Of a stretch of 64,000 bases of DNA, positions 17,148 through 25,626 are shown in pieces; position 1 is the first letter of the stretch; each line of letters opens with the position of its first letter. The notes under the pieces were generated by a model. That model was not told the origin of the DNA, made no database searches, and saw nothing but the letters and a program-made list of their open reading frames with translations. Position numbers and translations under genes: made by a program. The stretch is from Duganella margarita (GTDB lineage Bacteria > Pseudomonadota > Gammaproteobacteria > Burkholderiales > Burkholderiaceae_D), in NCBI RefSeq assembly GCF_009857535.1, contig NZ_WWCS01000013.1:1-64000 (forward strand), written 5' to 3'.

Positions 17148-20100
17148 ATGCGGGCCGACGCCCAGGCAAGGCTGCACCGACTGCTGCAGGGACTGCTCTC
17201 GCCGAGCGTCCTGCCTGCGCTGGTGCTGAGCGGTTGCCTGGTCGTGACGGCCGTGCTATCGCATGGCGCGCTGGCCGATGCCGAGCAGGATGCGCAGGCC
17301 GACTTCGACGGCCGCGTGCGGGAGCTGGTCAATAATCTGGACCAGCACATGCAAACCTATGTGCAGGCGCTGTATGGCGTGCAAGGGCTGTTCGCCAGTT
17401 CGCAGGATGTCGACCGCGAAGAATTTCGCACCTATCTCTCCGGCCAGGACCTGAACCGTCACTTCCCCGGCGTGCACGGTGTTGGCTACATGCGGCTGGT
17501 CGGGCCGCGACAGCGCGAGGCGCATGAGGCGCTGGTGCGGCGCCAGGGCTTTCCCGATTACCGCATTTTCCCGGCGGGTGAGCGCGACTGGTACGCGCCG
17601 ATTGTGTACCTGGAGCCGTTCAACGACAGCAACCGCCACGCCTTCGGCTACGACGCCGGGTCGGAGCCGCACCGCCGCACCGCGCTGGAACAGGCGCGCG
17701 ATTCCGGCCAGCCGGCCATGAGCGCCAAGATCCGGCTGGTGCAGGAAGTGGGCGCGCCGGCGCAGTCGGGCTTTCTGGTGGTGCTGCCGGTGTATAACCA
17801 TCCGCAGCCGATCGCCACCCTGGCGCAGCGCCGCAGCGCCATCAGCGGCTGGGTGTTTGCGCCGTTCCGCGTCGGCGATCTGATGGCGGGACTGGGCGGC
17901 CCGCGCGCCGCCGCGCTGGATGTGGAAATCTACGACGGCGGCGTCATTACGCCCGAGGTGCTGATGTACGACAGCGTGCCGCAAGCGCACGACACGGCGC
18001 GCGTCACGCGCCAGCAGATCAGTATCGCCAACCACCGCTGGACGCTGCGCATCGCCACGCTGCCCGGCGGCGGTACGGCGCGCACCGACAAGGCCGAGGT
18101 GATCGGCGCGCTGGGCGTGGCGCTCAGCACCCTGTTGGCCTGCCTGACCTGGTTGCTGGCGCGCGGCCGCGTGCACGCCCGCGCAGGCATGCGGCGCAGC
18201 CGCGCGCTGGCCGAGGAGTTGAAGGAGGGGCAGGTCACACTGATGGTGCTGGCTGACAGCGCGCAACGCAGCCAGGCCATGTTGCGCAGCATTCTGGACT
18301 CCACCATCGACGGCATTTTGGTCGACAACCTGAAAGGCGCGGTGCTCAACTCCAACCGCCGCTTCCGCGAATTGTGGAACGTGCCGGAACACCTGGACTG
18401 GCAGAACGACGGCGCGGTGCTGATGGCGCATATGTGCAGCCAGCTGCGCCACCCGGAATGCGGCCTGCGGCTGGACGAGCCGGAGCAACTGACGCTGCCC
18501 GGCGTGCAGCGCGGCGCCGGACTGGAAGAGGAACACGAAGTGCTGCACCTGAAGGACGGCCGCGTGATCGAGAAGTATACGCGCGGCCTGCAACTGGGCA
18601 GCGAGCCGGCGCGCATCTGGTCATTCCGCGACATCACCGAGCGCACCCAGATCGAACGCCGTGAACAGACCCGCCGCCATGTGCTGGAACTGCTGGCCAC
18701 CGGCGCGCCGCTGCAAACCATCCTGGAAAGCGTGGTGCTGGGCGTGGAGGCGGACAACGAGGACATGATGTGCAGCATCCTGCAGCTGGACGACAGCGGT
18801 GAGCATCTGCTGGTCGGCGCCGCCCCCAGCCTGCCCGGCTTCTACAACGCCGCCATCCACGGCATGGCGATCCGCGACGGCATCGGCGTCTGCGGGCTGG
18901 CGGTACGCACGCGCAGCCGGGTGATCGTCGAAGACATCCGCCTGGCGCCGTCGTGGGGCGAGTACCGCGACCTGGCCTTGCAGGCGCATTTAGGTTCGTG
19001 CTGGTCCGATCCCATCATCAGCACCAGCGGCGCGGTACTGGGCACGTTTGCGATTTACCACCGCGAGGCGCGCCTGCCCAGCCTGGCCAATATCGCGCTG
19101 ATCGAGCAAGGTGCGCGGCTGGCCGGCATCGCCATCGAACAGGCGCAGGCGGCGGAAGCCTTGCGCATCGGCGAGGCGCGCTTCCGCAGCCTGTACGACC
19201 ACGCGCCGGTGGCGCTGTGGGAGCAGGACTGGTCGGCGGTGCGCGGCGCGCTGGCCGAGCTGGAACTGTCGGGTATCGAGGATCTGGCCGCCTATTTGCA
19301 GGCCAATCCCAGCCAGTTGCGGCGGCTGGCGTCGCTGGTGCGCATCCTCGACGTCAACGCGGCCGCGCTGGAACAGGTGGCGGCGCCGCCGGGCCGCAAG
19401 GACATCGGCGCGCTGACGCTGGCGCAGAATTTCGACGCCGCCGCCATGCCGAATTTTGCCGGCGCCGTGACCGCGCTGGCGCAGGGCCAGCACTTCTTCG
19501 CCTGCGAGGGCAGCTTCGAGCGGCTGGACGGCGTGGCGCGCCTGAACGAACTGACGCTGCTGGTGATGCCGGGCCATACGCACAGCCTCGACTTCGTGAT
19601 TGTCTCGACGCTGGACATCACCGAGCGGCGCCGCATGGACGACGAGCTGCGCGTGCTGGCCACCACCGATTTCCTGACCGGCCTGCCGAACCGGCGCGAA
19701 TTCATGGGCCGCCTGCAGGAAGAGGAAGGCCGGCTGCAACGCGACATCGGCGCCAGCGCGGCGGTGCTGTTACTGGACATCGACCACTTCAAGCGCATCA
19801 ACGATGAATACGGCCACGCGGCCGGCGACGCCGTGCTGCGGCAACTGGCCGATCTGATGTGCGAAGGCCAGCGCAAAATCGATATGCTGGGGCGGATTGG
19901 CGGCGAGGAGTTTGCGCTGTTGTTGCCGGGGACCGAGCTGACGGCAGCGACGGTGTTTGCCGAGCGGCTAAGGCAGCGGGTGGAACAGACGCCGATGCGG
20001 CTCGATGACGGCGTGACGCTGAACATCACGGTCAGTATCGGTATTGCTGCGATGGATGAGAAAGCGCCGGGAGGGGATCAGGCCTTGATCCGTGCCGACC

Positions 20101-20213
20101 AGGCTTTGTACCGGGCCAAGCGGGCTGGACGTAATCGGGTAGAGCAGATGGATGGTGAGGCGGATCGGCCGGGGCATCAGGTCCCGGCCGCTTCCGGTTT
20201 AAACTTGGACTAA
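17148..20213 (+). CDS. Membrane diguanylate cyclase, CHASE-PAS-GAF-PAS-GGDEF
   Basis: 1021 residues. A membrane segment (VLPALVLSGCLVVTAVLSHG, about 21-40) comes first. A periplasmic CHASE domain follows (about 70-280; VHGVGYMRLV, WYAPIVYLEP), then a second membrane segment (VIGALGVALSTLLACLTWLL). Next are a PAS domain near 375-480, a GAF domain near 505-665 and a degenerate PAS-like part near 670-830. The GGDEF cyclase is at about 840-1000 with active site GGEEF at 918-922. The product-inhibition I-site RKID (909-912) stands exactly five residues before it, so feedback inhibition by c-di-GMP is expected. It makes c-di-GMP in response to an external ligand sensed by CHASE. It directly follows queC with no gap. 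Confidence 0.93.
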   Translation: MRADAQARLHRLLQGLLSPSVLPALVLSGCLVVTAVLSHGALADAEQDAQADFDGRVRELVNNLDQHMQTYVQALYGVQGLFASSQDVDREEFRTYLSGQDLNRHFPGVHGVGYMRLVGPRQREAHEALVRRQGFPDYRIFPAGERDWYAPIVYLEPFNDSNRHAFGYDAGSEPHRRTALEQARDSGQPAMSAKIRLVQEVGAPAQSGFLVVLPVYNHPQPIATLAQRRSAISGWVFAPFRVGDLMAGLGGPRAAALDVEIYDGGVITPEVLMYDSVPQAHDTARVTRQQISIANHRWTLRIATLPGGGTARTDKAEVIGALGVALSTLLACLTWLLARGRVHARAGMRRSRALAEELKEGQVTLMVLADSAQRSQAMLRSILDSTIDGILVDNLKGAVLNSNRRFRELWNVPEHLDWQNDGAVLMAHMCSQLRHPECGLRLDEPEQLTLPGVQRGAGLEEEHEVLHLKDGRVIEKYTRGLQLGSEPARIWSFRDITERTQIERREQTRRHVLELLATGAPLQTILESVVLGVEADNEDMMCSILQLDDSGEHLLVGAAPSLPGFYNAAIHGMAIRDGIGVCGLAVRTRSRVIVEDIRLAPSWGEYRDLALQAHLGSCWSDPIISTSGAVLGTFAIYHREARLPSLANIALIEQGARLAGIAIEQAQAAEALRIGEARFRSLYDHAPVALWEQDWSAVRGALAELELSGIEDLAAYLQANPSQLRRLASLVRILDVNAAALEQVAAPPGRKDIGALTLAQNFDAAAMPNFAGAVTALAQGQHFFACEGSFERLDGVARLNELTLLVMPGHTHSLDFVIVSTLDITERRRMDDELRVLATTDFLTGLPNRREFMGRLQEEEGRLQRDIGASAAVLLLDIDHFKRINDEYGHAAGDAVLRQLADLMCEGQRKIDMLGRIGGEEFALLLPGTELTAATVFAERLRQRVEQTPMRLDDGVTLNITVSIGIAAMDEKAPGGDQALIRADQALYRAKRAGRNRVEQMDGEADRPGHQVPAASGLNLD

Positions 20214-20227
20214 CACGCAGCCTTCAA

Positions 20228-20620
20228 TCAGATCGCTTGTTGCATGGTCGCCAGGCGGCGCTGTTTGCGTGGCCGGCTGACCAGCAGCCAGTACAGGCCG
20301 AGCGGCACCAGCAGCGGCAGCAGCAGCGGCGACACACAGGCCACCACGATCACCGCCGCCAACGCCACTCCCACCACCGCCATGATGCCGAGACCGGCAA
20401 ACAGCAGGCACAGGAAGATCGCCACGCAGGTCATGATCAGGCCGGCCAGCAGCAGACCGGCGCCGCCGAAGAACACCCCCAGTACCGCGCCCAGCGGACC
20501 ATCGATCTCGTCGCCATCGATGTTGACATGCATGCCGTCACCAAACATCGATTGGCAGGCCGCAACGGCCAGCAGGAAGATCACGGCGGCGAAGATCAGT
20601 TTTTTAGCGTTGGTGTTCAT
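20228..20620 (-). CDS. Small membrane protein of unknown function
   Basis: 130 residues from ATG 20620, chosen because GAGGTA lies 5 bases upstream; the longer frame begins without a site. The N-terminus MNTNAKKLIFAAVIFLLAVA followed by a cysteine could be a signal anchor or lipoprotein signal. Two to three further long hydrophobic segments follow (LGVFFGGAGLLLAGLIMTCV and the Val/Ala/Leu-rich stretch after it), ending in a basic tail RPRKQRRLATMQQAI. An acidic stretch between segments one and two (VNIDGDEIDGPLGAV) is probably periplasmic. No family recognised. It is convergent with the diguanylate cyclase. Confidence 0.7.
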   Translation of the reverse strand: MNTNAKKLIFAAVIFLLAVAACQSMFGDGMHVNIDGDEIDGPLGAVLGVFFGGAGLLLAGLIMTCVAIFLCLLFAGLGIMAVVGVALAAVIVVACVSPLLLPLLVPLGLYWLLVSRPRKQRRLATMQQAI

Positions 20621-20838
20621 GGCGTACCTCATCTGTTGATGTTGTTCAGTGCCGTTTGGCATGGTTGAACTGTACCGGCGCCGCCCCGCGCCGGCCATCG
20701 GATTGCGACAGACCGGCGAATTGACGGGATGGAACGCGTGAGCGGGGCGCCGAGCGGTCGGTTAACTGGAATTGCGCCTTGATTTAAAGATATGTTGGTC
20801 TAAACTGAACCTCTCACTTGCACAAGGAGGGCAGAAAC

Positions 20839-21081
20839 ATGGCTTGGCTAGCAATGAGCGAAGGGCAATCGATCCCTTCCGCAACCCGATGCACACGGCG
20901 CCAGCGTAGCGCCCCGCGTTTGTCCGGCGGAGGCCCGAAAGGCCCGCCATCGGCTCCCCCCACGATACCGCCGATTATCATCAACCCGTTCAGCTACCAC
21001 ATGCCGGAACCGGCCATCGATCCGCGCATCGCGCCGCCGAAGCCGCCGATCACCGAACGGGCGCCTTGCATCACTTGTTAA
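20839..21081 (+). CDS. 80-residue Pro-rich small protein
   Basis: Start ATG 20839 (MAWLAMSEGQSIPS), with a very strong ribosome-binding site AAGGAGGG about 10 bases upstream. The middle is basic (CTRRQRSAPRL), followed by Gly/Pro-rich sequence with the unusual run PPTIPPIIINPFSY and a PPKPPITERAPC tail; three cysteines. It is followed by its own hairpin terminator. Strong translation signals and a terminator make this a probable free-standing gene even though the sequence matches nothing I know. It carries no signal peptide or membrane segment. Confidence 0.55.
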   Translation: MAWLAMSEGQSIPSATRCTRRQRSAPRLSGGGPKGPPSAPPTIPPIIINPFSYHMPEPAIDPRIAPPKPPITERAPCITC

Positions 21082-21104
21082 GCTTGTCGTTTGCACATCT
21101 GAAC

Positions 21105-21127
21105 GGCCCGCCTCGGCGGGCCTTTCC
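21105..21127 (+). terminator. Rho-independent terminator
   Basis: GGCCCGC/GCGGGCC stem of 7 bp with a 4-base loop (CTCG), followed by TTTCCTATTGTT. It sits 23 bases after the small Pro-rich gene and before the next start. Confidence 0.75.
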
Positions 21128-21173
21128 TATTGTTGTATCATTCGGCCCCCATCTCTTTTCGCCGAGCCCGACC

Positions 21174-21662
21174 ATGCCTAATGATTTCCCCGATTCCGAC
21201 GACGACGCCCTGGTACAGCAAGACCGCCTGTGGCAAGGCAATGGCTGGACCGCGCGCGTGATCAAGAACGACGATGACGACGGCTGGGCGGTGGCGATGA
21301 TCAAGGACGGCGAGCCGGAACCGGCGCTGGTCGGTCCGTGGACCATGGGCCGCGACAAGAAAAATCCCAAGCCGCTGGACGTCAACGCCTTCAACACGCT
21401 GGTCAAGACCGCCAACGAGGTGATCCGCCGCCACGAGCAGCAATTGCATGCCCAGTTGCACAAGAACGTGTTCGTCAACACCGACGACGGCCAGTTCAAG
21501 GTGTGCCTGGACATCACCCCGGACGAGGACGATCCGTACGCCACGCTGACCGCCTTCGACCAGTACGGCGAAGAGCTGGCGCGGGTGCGCGTCGCCCCGA
21601 CTTTCAAGCTCAGCGTTGCCAGCGCGACAGGCTGGATCGAAAACGGCTACAAAAAGCCCTGA
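21174..21662 (+). CDS. Conserved hypothetical acidic protein
   Basis: 162 residues from ATG 21174 (MPNDFPDSDDDALVQQDRL); the frame is open further upstream only through the terminator, so that start is rejected. The protein is soluble and acidic, with a helix NAFNTLVKTANEVIRRHEQQ in the middle flanked by beta-rich parts (WTARVIKNDDDDGWAVAMIK and FKVCLDITPDEDDPYATLTA). No signal peptide, membrane segment or catalytic motif. It stands in front of the histidine kinase by about 80 bases and may be co-transcribed. I cannot name a function. Confidence 0.75.
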   Translation: MPNDFPDSDDDALVQQDRLWQGNGWTARVIKNDDDDGWAVAMIKDGEPEPALVGPWTMGRDKKNPKPLDVNAFNTLVKTANEVIRRHEQQLHAQLHKNVFVNTDDGQFKVCLDITPDEDDPYATLTAFDQYGEELARVRVAPTFKLSVASATGWIENGYKKP

Positions 21663-21741
21663 TCGGCGCCGATGGCGCTGGCCCGGAGCAGGCACTCCTG
21701 CTAGTATTTCCTATGTGCATGTACCCAACATAGGAAACCTG

Positions 21742-23685
21742 ATGGAAAGTCGTCTTACCCGGCTGGAAGCCGTTCAAACCATGCTGCTGGAAATCGGACA
21801 AAAGTCCAGCAGCTGCACCGATATCAGTGAATTCCTGCAGGCGGTCCATGCGGCGCTGGGCCGCATCATGTATGCGGCCAACTTCTTCGTGGCGCTCAGC
21901 GACCACGAGGGGCCGGCCAACCAGGTGCGCTTCGTCTATTTTGTCGACGAGGTCGACGAGGCGCCCAGCCGCGACGAGCTGTTCGAGCTGGTGCCGGGCG
22001 AGTCGCCGACGGCGGCGGTGATCCTGAGCCGCGAGCCGATCGTGATGACGGCGGCCGAGCACGTCTCCAAGCGCCAGGACAACGCCGGCTTCGGCATCGG
22101 CACCATCGCCGAGCACTGGATGGGCAGCCCGCTGCTGGACCAGAACCACCAGGTGCTGGGCGCGGTGGTGATCCAGAGCTACGACAAGCAACACACCTTC
22201 AACGAGGAAGACCAGGCGCTGTTCAAGCTGATCGCCAACCATGTCTCCAGCGCCTTGCAGGGCTTGCAAAGCATGGACCGGCTGGAACGCGCGGTGCAGG
22301 AGCGCACGGTGCAGATGCAGCACGAGGTGGCCGAGCGCCGCCGCGCGGAAAACATCCAGCGCGCGCTGTATGAGCTGGCCAACCTGTCGGCCACCGCCAC
22401 CGGTGGCAGCCGTCTCAACCATCAGTTGCATGAAATCATCAGCCAGCTGGTGCCGGCCAAGAATTTCCTGATGGCGCTGTATCACCCGGACACGCAGGAA
22501 ATCAGCATTCCGTATTTTGTCGATGAAAAGGATGAGCATGCGCCGGTCAAGCGCTTTGACTATGGCGTCGGCATGTCCTCGTACATCCTGCAGCGCAAGC
22601 AGGCGATGCTGCTGGACCGCACCGGCTTCCAGGCGCTGGTCGATAGCGGCGAGATGGAGCATCCGCTCGGCAATGTCGAGATCTCCAGCTGGATGGGCGC
22701 GCCGATGCTGCTGGGCGACCAGGCCTATGGCGTGATCATCGTCCAGAGCTACGACGACAAGGTGCAGTACACCCAGAACGACCTCGACATTCTGGCCTTC
22801 ATGGCCAGCCACGTCGCGGTGGCGATTGCCCGCATGCAGGCCGACCGCCAGATCCGCCACGCCAAGGAAACGCTGGAGCAGCAGAACGCCGCGCTCGAAA
22901 ACGCGCTGACCTCGCTGAAGGATGCGCAGGGCGAACTGGTGCGCCAGGAGAAGCTGGCTTCGCTGGGCCGCCTGGTGGCCGGGGTGGCGCACGAGATCAA
23001 CACGCCGCTTGGCATCTGCGTCACCGCCACCAGCCATCTGGTGGAAGAGCTGAAGCTGACCCGCGAGGACATGGCCAACGGCGTGCTGGATGAAGACGGC
23101 CTGAACCAGTTCTTCGACATCATCGACCAGTCGCTGAAAATCATGACCACCAACACCCAGCGGGCGGCGGCGCTGGTGCGCAGCTTCAAGCAGGTGGCGG
23201 TGGACCAGTCGTCGGACGATATCCGCAGCTTCAACCTGCGCAAGTACCTGGACGAGGTGCTGCTGTCCCTGCAGCCCAAGCTGAAGGGCAAGCCGATCCA
23301 GATCGAGATCAATTGCGACGAGCAGATCAACATGGCCAGCTTCCCCGGCGCGATTTCGCAGATCGTCACCAATATGGTGGTCAATTCGCTGGTGCACGGT
23401 TTTGAAGAAGGGCAGGCGGGCAAGATCAAGATCACCGGCAAGGTGGAGGGTGACAACGTCGAGTTCGACTACAGCGATGATGGCGTCGGCATGGACAGCG
23501 CCACGCTGGCGCAGCTGTTCGACCCGTTCTTCACCACCAAGCGCGGCTCCGGCGGCAGCGGCCTTGGCGCGCATATCCTGTACAACCTGGTGACCGGCGC
23601 GCTGGGCGGCACAGTCAAAGTCGTCAGCGCACCGGGCATGGGGCTGCACTACAAGTTGCGCTTCCCGAAGGTCAAGCGCAAGTGA
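21742..23685 (+). CDS. Soluble sensor histidine kinase with two GAF domains
   Basis: 647 residues from ATG 21742 (MESRLTRLEAVQTML). Two GAF-like sensor domains lie at about 10-180 and 210-370; the motif SPLLDQNHQVLGAVVIQSYD is echoed by APMLLGDQAYGVIIVQSYDD, which shows internal duplication. A coiled linker leads to the H-box KLASLGRLVAGVAHEINTPLG with phospho-acceptor His417. The catalytic domain follows: N-box QIVTNMVVNSLVHGF, G1 DDGVGMD, F-box FDPFFTTKRG and G2 GGSGLGAHILYNLV. There are no membrane segments, so it senses something in the cytoplasm. No response regulator is adjacent; a partner must be encoded elsewhere. Confidence 0.92.
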   Translation: MESRLTRLEAVQTMLLEIGQKSSSCTDISEFLQAVHAALGRIMYAANFFVALSDHEGPANQVRFVYFVDEVDEAPSRDELFELVPGESPTAAVILSREPIVMTAAEHVSKRQDNAGFGIGTIAEHWMGSPLLDQNHQVLGAVVIQSYDKQHTFNEEDQALFKLIANHVSSALQGLQSMDRLERAVQERTVQMQHEVAERRRAENIQRALYELANLSATATGGSRLNHQLHEIISQLVPAKNFLMALYHPDTQEISIPYFVDEKDEHAPVKRFDYGVGMSSYILQRKQAMLLDRTGFQALVDSGEMEHPLGNVEISSWMGAPMLLGDQAYGVIIVQSYDDKVQYTQNDLDILAFMASHVAVAIARMQADRQIRHAKETLEQQNAALENALTSLKDAQGELVRQEKLASLGRLVAGVAHEINTPLGICVTATSHLVEELKLTREDMANGVLDEDGLNQFFDIIDQSLKIMTTNTQRAAALVRSFKQVAVDQSSDDIRSFNLRKYLDEVLLSLQPKLKGKPIQIEINCDEQINMASFPGAISQIVTNMVVNSLVHGFEEGQAGKIKITGKVEGDNVEFDYSDDGVGMDSATLAQLFDPFFTTKRGSGGSGLGAHILYNLVTGALGGTVKVVSAPGMGLHYKLRFPKVKRK

Positions 23686-23699
23686 CGGTTTAACGAAAC

Positions 23700-23733
23700 G
23701 GCTGTTCTTGTCGCCTTTGTAACTTGAACAGCC
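23700..23733 (+). terminator. Inverted repeat, possible terminator of the kinase gene
   Basis: Perfect 8-bp arms GGCTGTTC/GAACAGCC separated by 18 bases and followed by CTTTG. It lies 15 bases after the kinase stop. The long loop and short U-tract make it a weak terminator at best. Confidence 0.4.
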
Positions 23734-23749
23734 CTTTGTGAGAACCGCC

Positions 23750-24325
23750 ATGCTTGCCATATCCGCTTACCGATCCTCTGCCAGCTTCGATGCTGGGAGT
23801 GACGCTTATCAGAACCTGCTGCAAAAGAAGCTGGAGATGGCGAAGAAAAACGCCGCCACCATCGACGGCTTGTCACGCCGGGCGGACTTAGACCAGAAGG
23901 CCGCCGCGCGGATGCGCATCGACGAGATCAAGAAGCAGATCGAGATGCTGAAGAAGATGCTGGCGATGTTTGGCAGCAAGGACGCCAAGGCCATGTTGCA
24001 GCAACTGAAGCAGCTGGCCAGCCAGCTGAAACAGGCGGCCGGCGTGTTGCGTACCCCAGGTGACACCAGTGTGCCGGATGTGGCAGCCACGCCGGCGGAA
24101 GACAGCGGTTCCTCCGCTACCGCCGACGATGGCTACGCCGAAGGCCGCAGCGCCTACGCCGCGCAGCAGGCCTCGGCCGATGCCGAGGCGGTGCAGATTC
24201 CCAGCGTGAGCATCGACCTGCAAGGCGCGCAAGACAGCAAATTGGTGGAAGGGGCGACGGCCGATCTGAAATCGCTGCGCGCCACGCTGGAAAAGATCGT
24301 CAAGAAACAGGAAGGCCACCTGTAA
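23750..24325 (+). CDS. Coiled-coil hypothetical protein
   Basis: 191 residues from ATG 23750 (MLAISAYRSS); a GTG 12 bases earlier is possible. Residues 25-105 form an uninterrupted Lys/Gln/Leu/Met-rich helix, including EIKKQIEMLKKMLAMFG and MLQQLKQLASQLKQAA, that should make a coiled coil. An Ala/Asp/Ser-rich flexible middle and a last helix (LKSLRATLEKIVKKQEGHL) follow. No signal peptide or transmembrane part. The composition resembles bacterial proteins annotated only as hypothetical. It ends 6 bases before a convergent gene. Function unknown. Confidence 0.75.
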   Translation: MLAISAYRSSASFDAGSDAYQNLLQKKLEMAKKNAATIDGLSRRADLDQKAAARMRIDEIKKQIEMLKKMLAMFGSKDAKAMLQQLKQLASQLKQAAGVLRTPGDTSVPDVAATPAEDSGSSATADDGYAEGRSAYAAQQASADAEAVQIPSVSIDLQGAQDSKLVEGATADLKSLRATLEKIVKKQEGHL

Positions 24326-24331
24326 GCTGGT

Positions 24332-24628
24332 TTACACCCGGTGCCGCACGGGCGCGATCGACCACGACACCGTGTCCTGATCGATCATGCCGTGCACCGG
24401 CGAGTCGCGCAGCTCATCCATCAGGCGGTGCATGGACGCCGTGCCTTGCGCCACCGAATCCCAAAACAGCATGTCGACGATGGTGCCGTCTTTTTGTTCG
24501 GCCATGGTGCGGGACTGAAAGCCCGGCTGGCGCGCCAGCCACACGTCGAGTTCGGCATTGGCGGCGATAAACTCCGCGCAGGTGCAGCCGTTGAGCTGGA
24601 AGGTAGTGATTTCGATAGCGAGCGTCAT
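24332..24628 (-). CDS. Dimeric alpha/beta-barrel (ABM-like) small protein
   Basis: 98 residues, starting MTLAIEITTFQLNGCTCAEF. The order strand-helix-strand-strand-helix-strand fits a ferredoxin-like ABM or NIPSNAP-like dimeric barrel: a helix CAEFIAANAELDVWLARQPG, strands FQSRTMAEQ and GTIVDMLFWDS, then a helix GTASMHRLMDELRDSP. The typical 'L.R.PGF....' pattern is present. Members act as small monooxygenases or as stress-related proteins; no specific substrate can be inferred. It is divergent from the AraC-type regulator that begins 95 bases away, a common arrangement for a regulator and its target. Confidence 0.7.
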   Translation of the reverse strand: MTLAIEITTFQLNGCTCAEFIAANAELDVWLARQPGFQSRTMAEQKDGTIVDMLFWDSVAQGTASMHRLMDELRDSPVHGMIDQDTVSWSIAPVRHRV

Positions 24629-24723
24629 GGTTTTCTGCGTGCGTGGTTGAGATGCTGTATCCTACGGCTAATGCCGCCGCTGCCGGTAGCGCCATCCTCT
24701 TAGCCTGATGCCGAATCCTCCAA

Positions 24724-25623
24724 ATGAACCGCTTTGCCGAATTAGCCACGCTGATTGCCCGCCACGCCGTTGAAGACGGCCAGCGCCCGAGCGCCATCGA
24801 TACCCTGTTCTTCGGCCGCCGCTCGGGCCGGACGGTGCCGGTGCATACGTCGCAGCAGCCGTGCTTTGCGCTGGTGGCGCAGGGCGAGAAGACGCTGACT
24901 ATCGGCGAGCACGTGATGCGCTACGGCGTCGGCGACTTCCTGCTGGTGGCGATGGACGTGCCGGTGGCGTCCTGCGTTACGCTGGCCACGCCGGAGCAGC
25001 CGCACCTGGGCGTCGGCATCATCATCGACACCACCAAGCTGAAGGACCTGATGAGCCGCATCAGCATGCCGCCGTCGGCGCTGGCTGCCGCGCGTGGCTT
25101 GAGCGTGACCGTCAACCGCGCCAGCGATGCGCTGCTGGACGCGGTGCTGCGGCTGGTGCGCCTGCTGGATACGCCGGAAGCGATCCCGGCACTGGCGCCG
25201 CTGATTGAGCAAGAGATTTTGTATTACCTGCTGACCGGCCCGTGCGGCCCGCAACTGATGCATATCGCCCAGGCTGACACGCCCGGCAACAAGGTCGCCA
25301 CCGCCGTCAGCTGGCTGCGCGCCAACTTCCGCGAACCGCTGCTGGTGGAGACGCTGGCGGCGCAGGCCAACATGAGCGCGTCATCGTTGCACCAGCATTT
25401 CAAGGCGATCACCGGCATGACGCCGATGCAGTATCAAAAGCAGCTGCGCCTGCACGAAGCGCGCCGCCTGATCGCGCTGGAGCACCGCGATGTCGGCACG
25501 GCCGGCTATGAGGTGGGCTACCAGAGTCCGTCGCACTTCAGCCGCGATTACAGCCGCATGTACGGCTTGCCGCCGCAGCGCGATATCGAACGCCTGCGCG
25601 ATCCACAATACGCTGCGGCGTAG
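24724..25623 (+). CDS. AraC family transcriptional regulator (AraC_N type)
   Basis: 299 residues. The N-terminal half is an AraC_N cupin-like ligand domain: DTLFFGRRSGRTVPVHTSQQ, then FALVAQGEKTLTIGEHVMRYG and the VAMDVPVASCV segment. The C-terminal 100 residues hold two helix-turn-helix motifs, with VETLAAQANMSASSLHQHFK first and DVGTAGYEVGYQSPSHFSRD second. Proteins of this type often control neighbouring oxidoreductase or hydrolase genes. The likely candidates are the divergent ABM-like gene at 24332-24628 and the convergent hydrolase at 25627, whose stop lies 3 bases away. Confidence 0.92.
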   Translation: MNRFAELATLIARHAVEDGQRPSAIDTLFFGRRSGRTVPVHTSQQPCFALVAQGEKTLTIGEHVMRYGVGDFLLVAMDVPVASCVTLATPEQPHLGVGIIIDTTKLKDLMSRISMPPSALAAARGLSVTVNRASDALLDAVLRLVRLLDTPEAIPALAPLIEQEILYYLLTGPCGPQLMHIAQADTPGNKVATAVSWLRANFREPLLVETLAAQANMSASSLHQHFKAITGMTPMQYQKQLRLHEARRLIALEHRDVGTAGYEVGYQSPSHFSRDYSRMYGLPPQRDIERLRDPQYAAA

Positions 25624-25626
25624 CCC

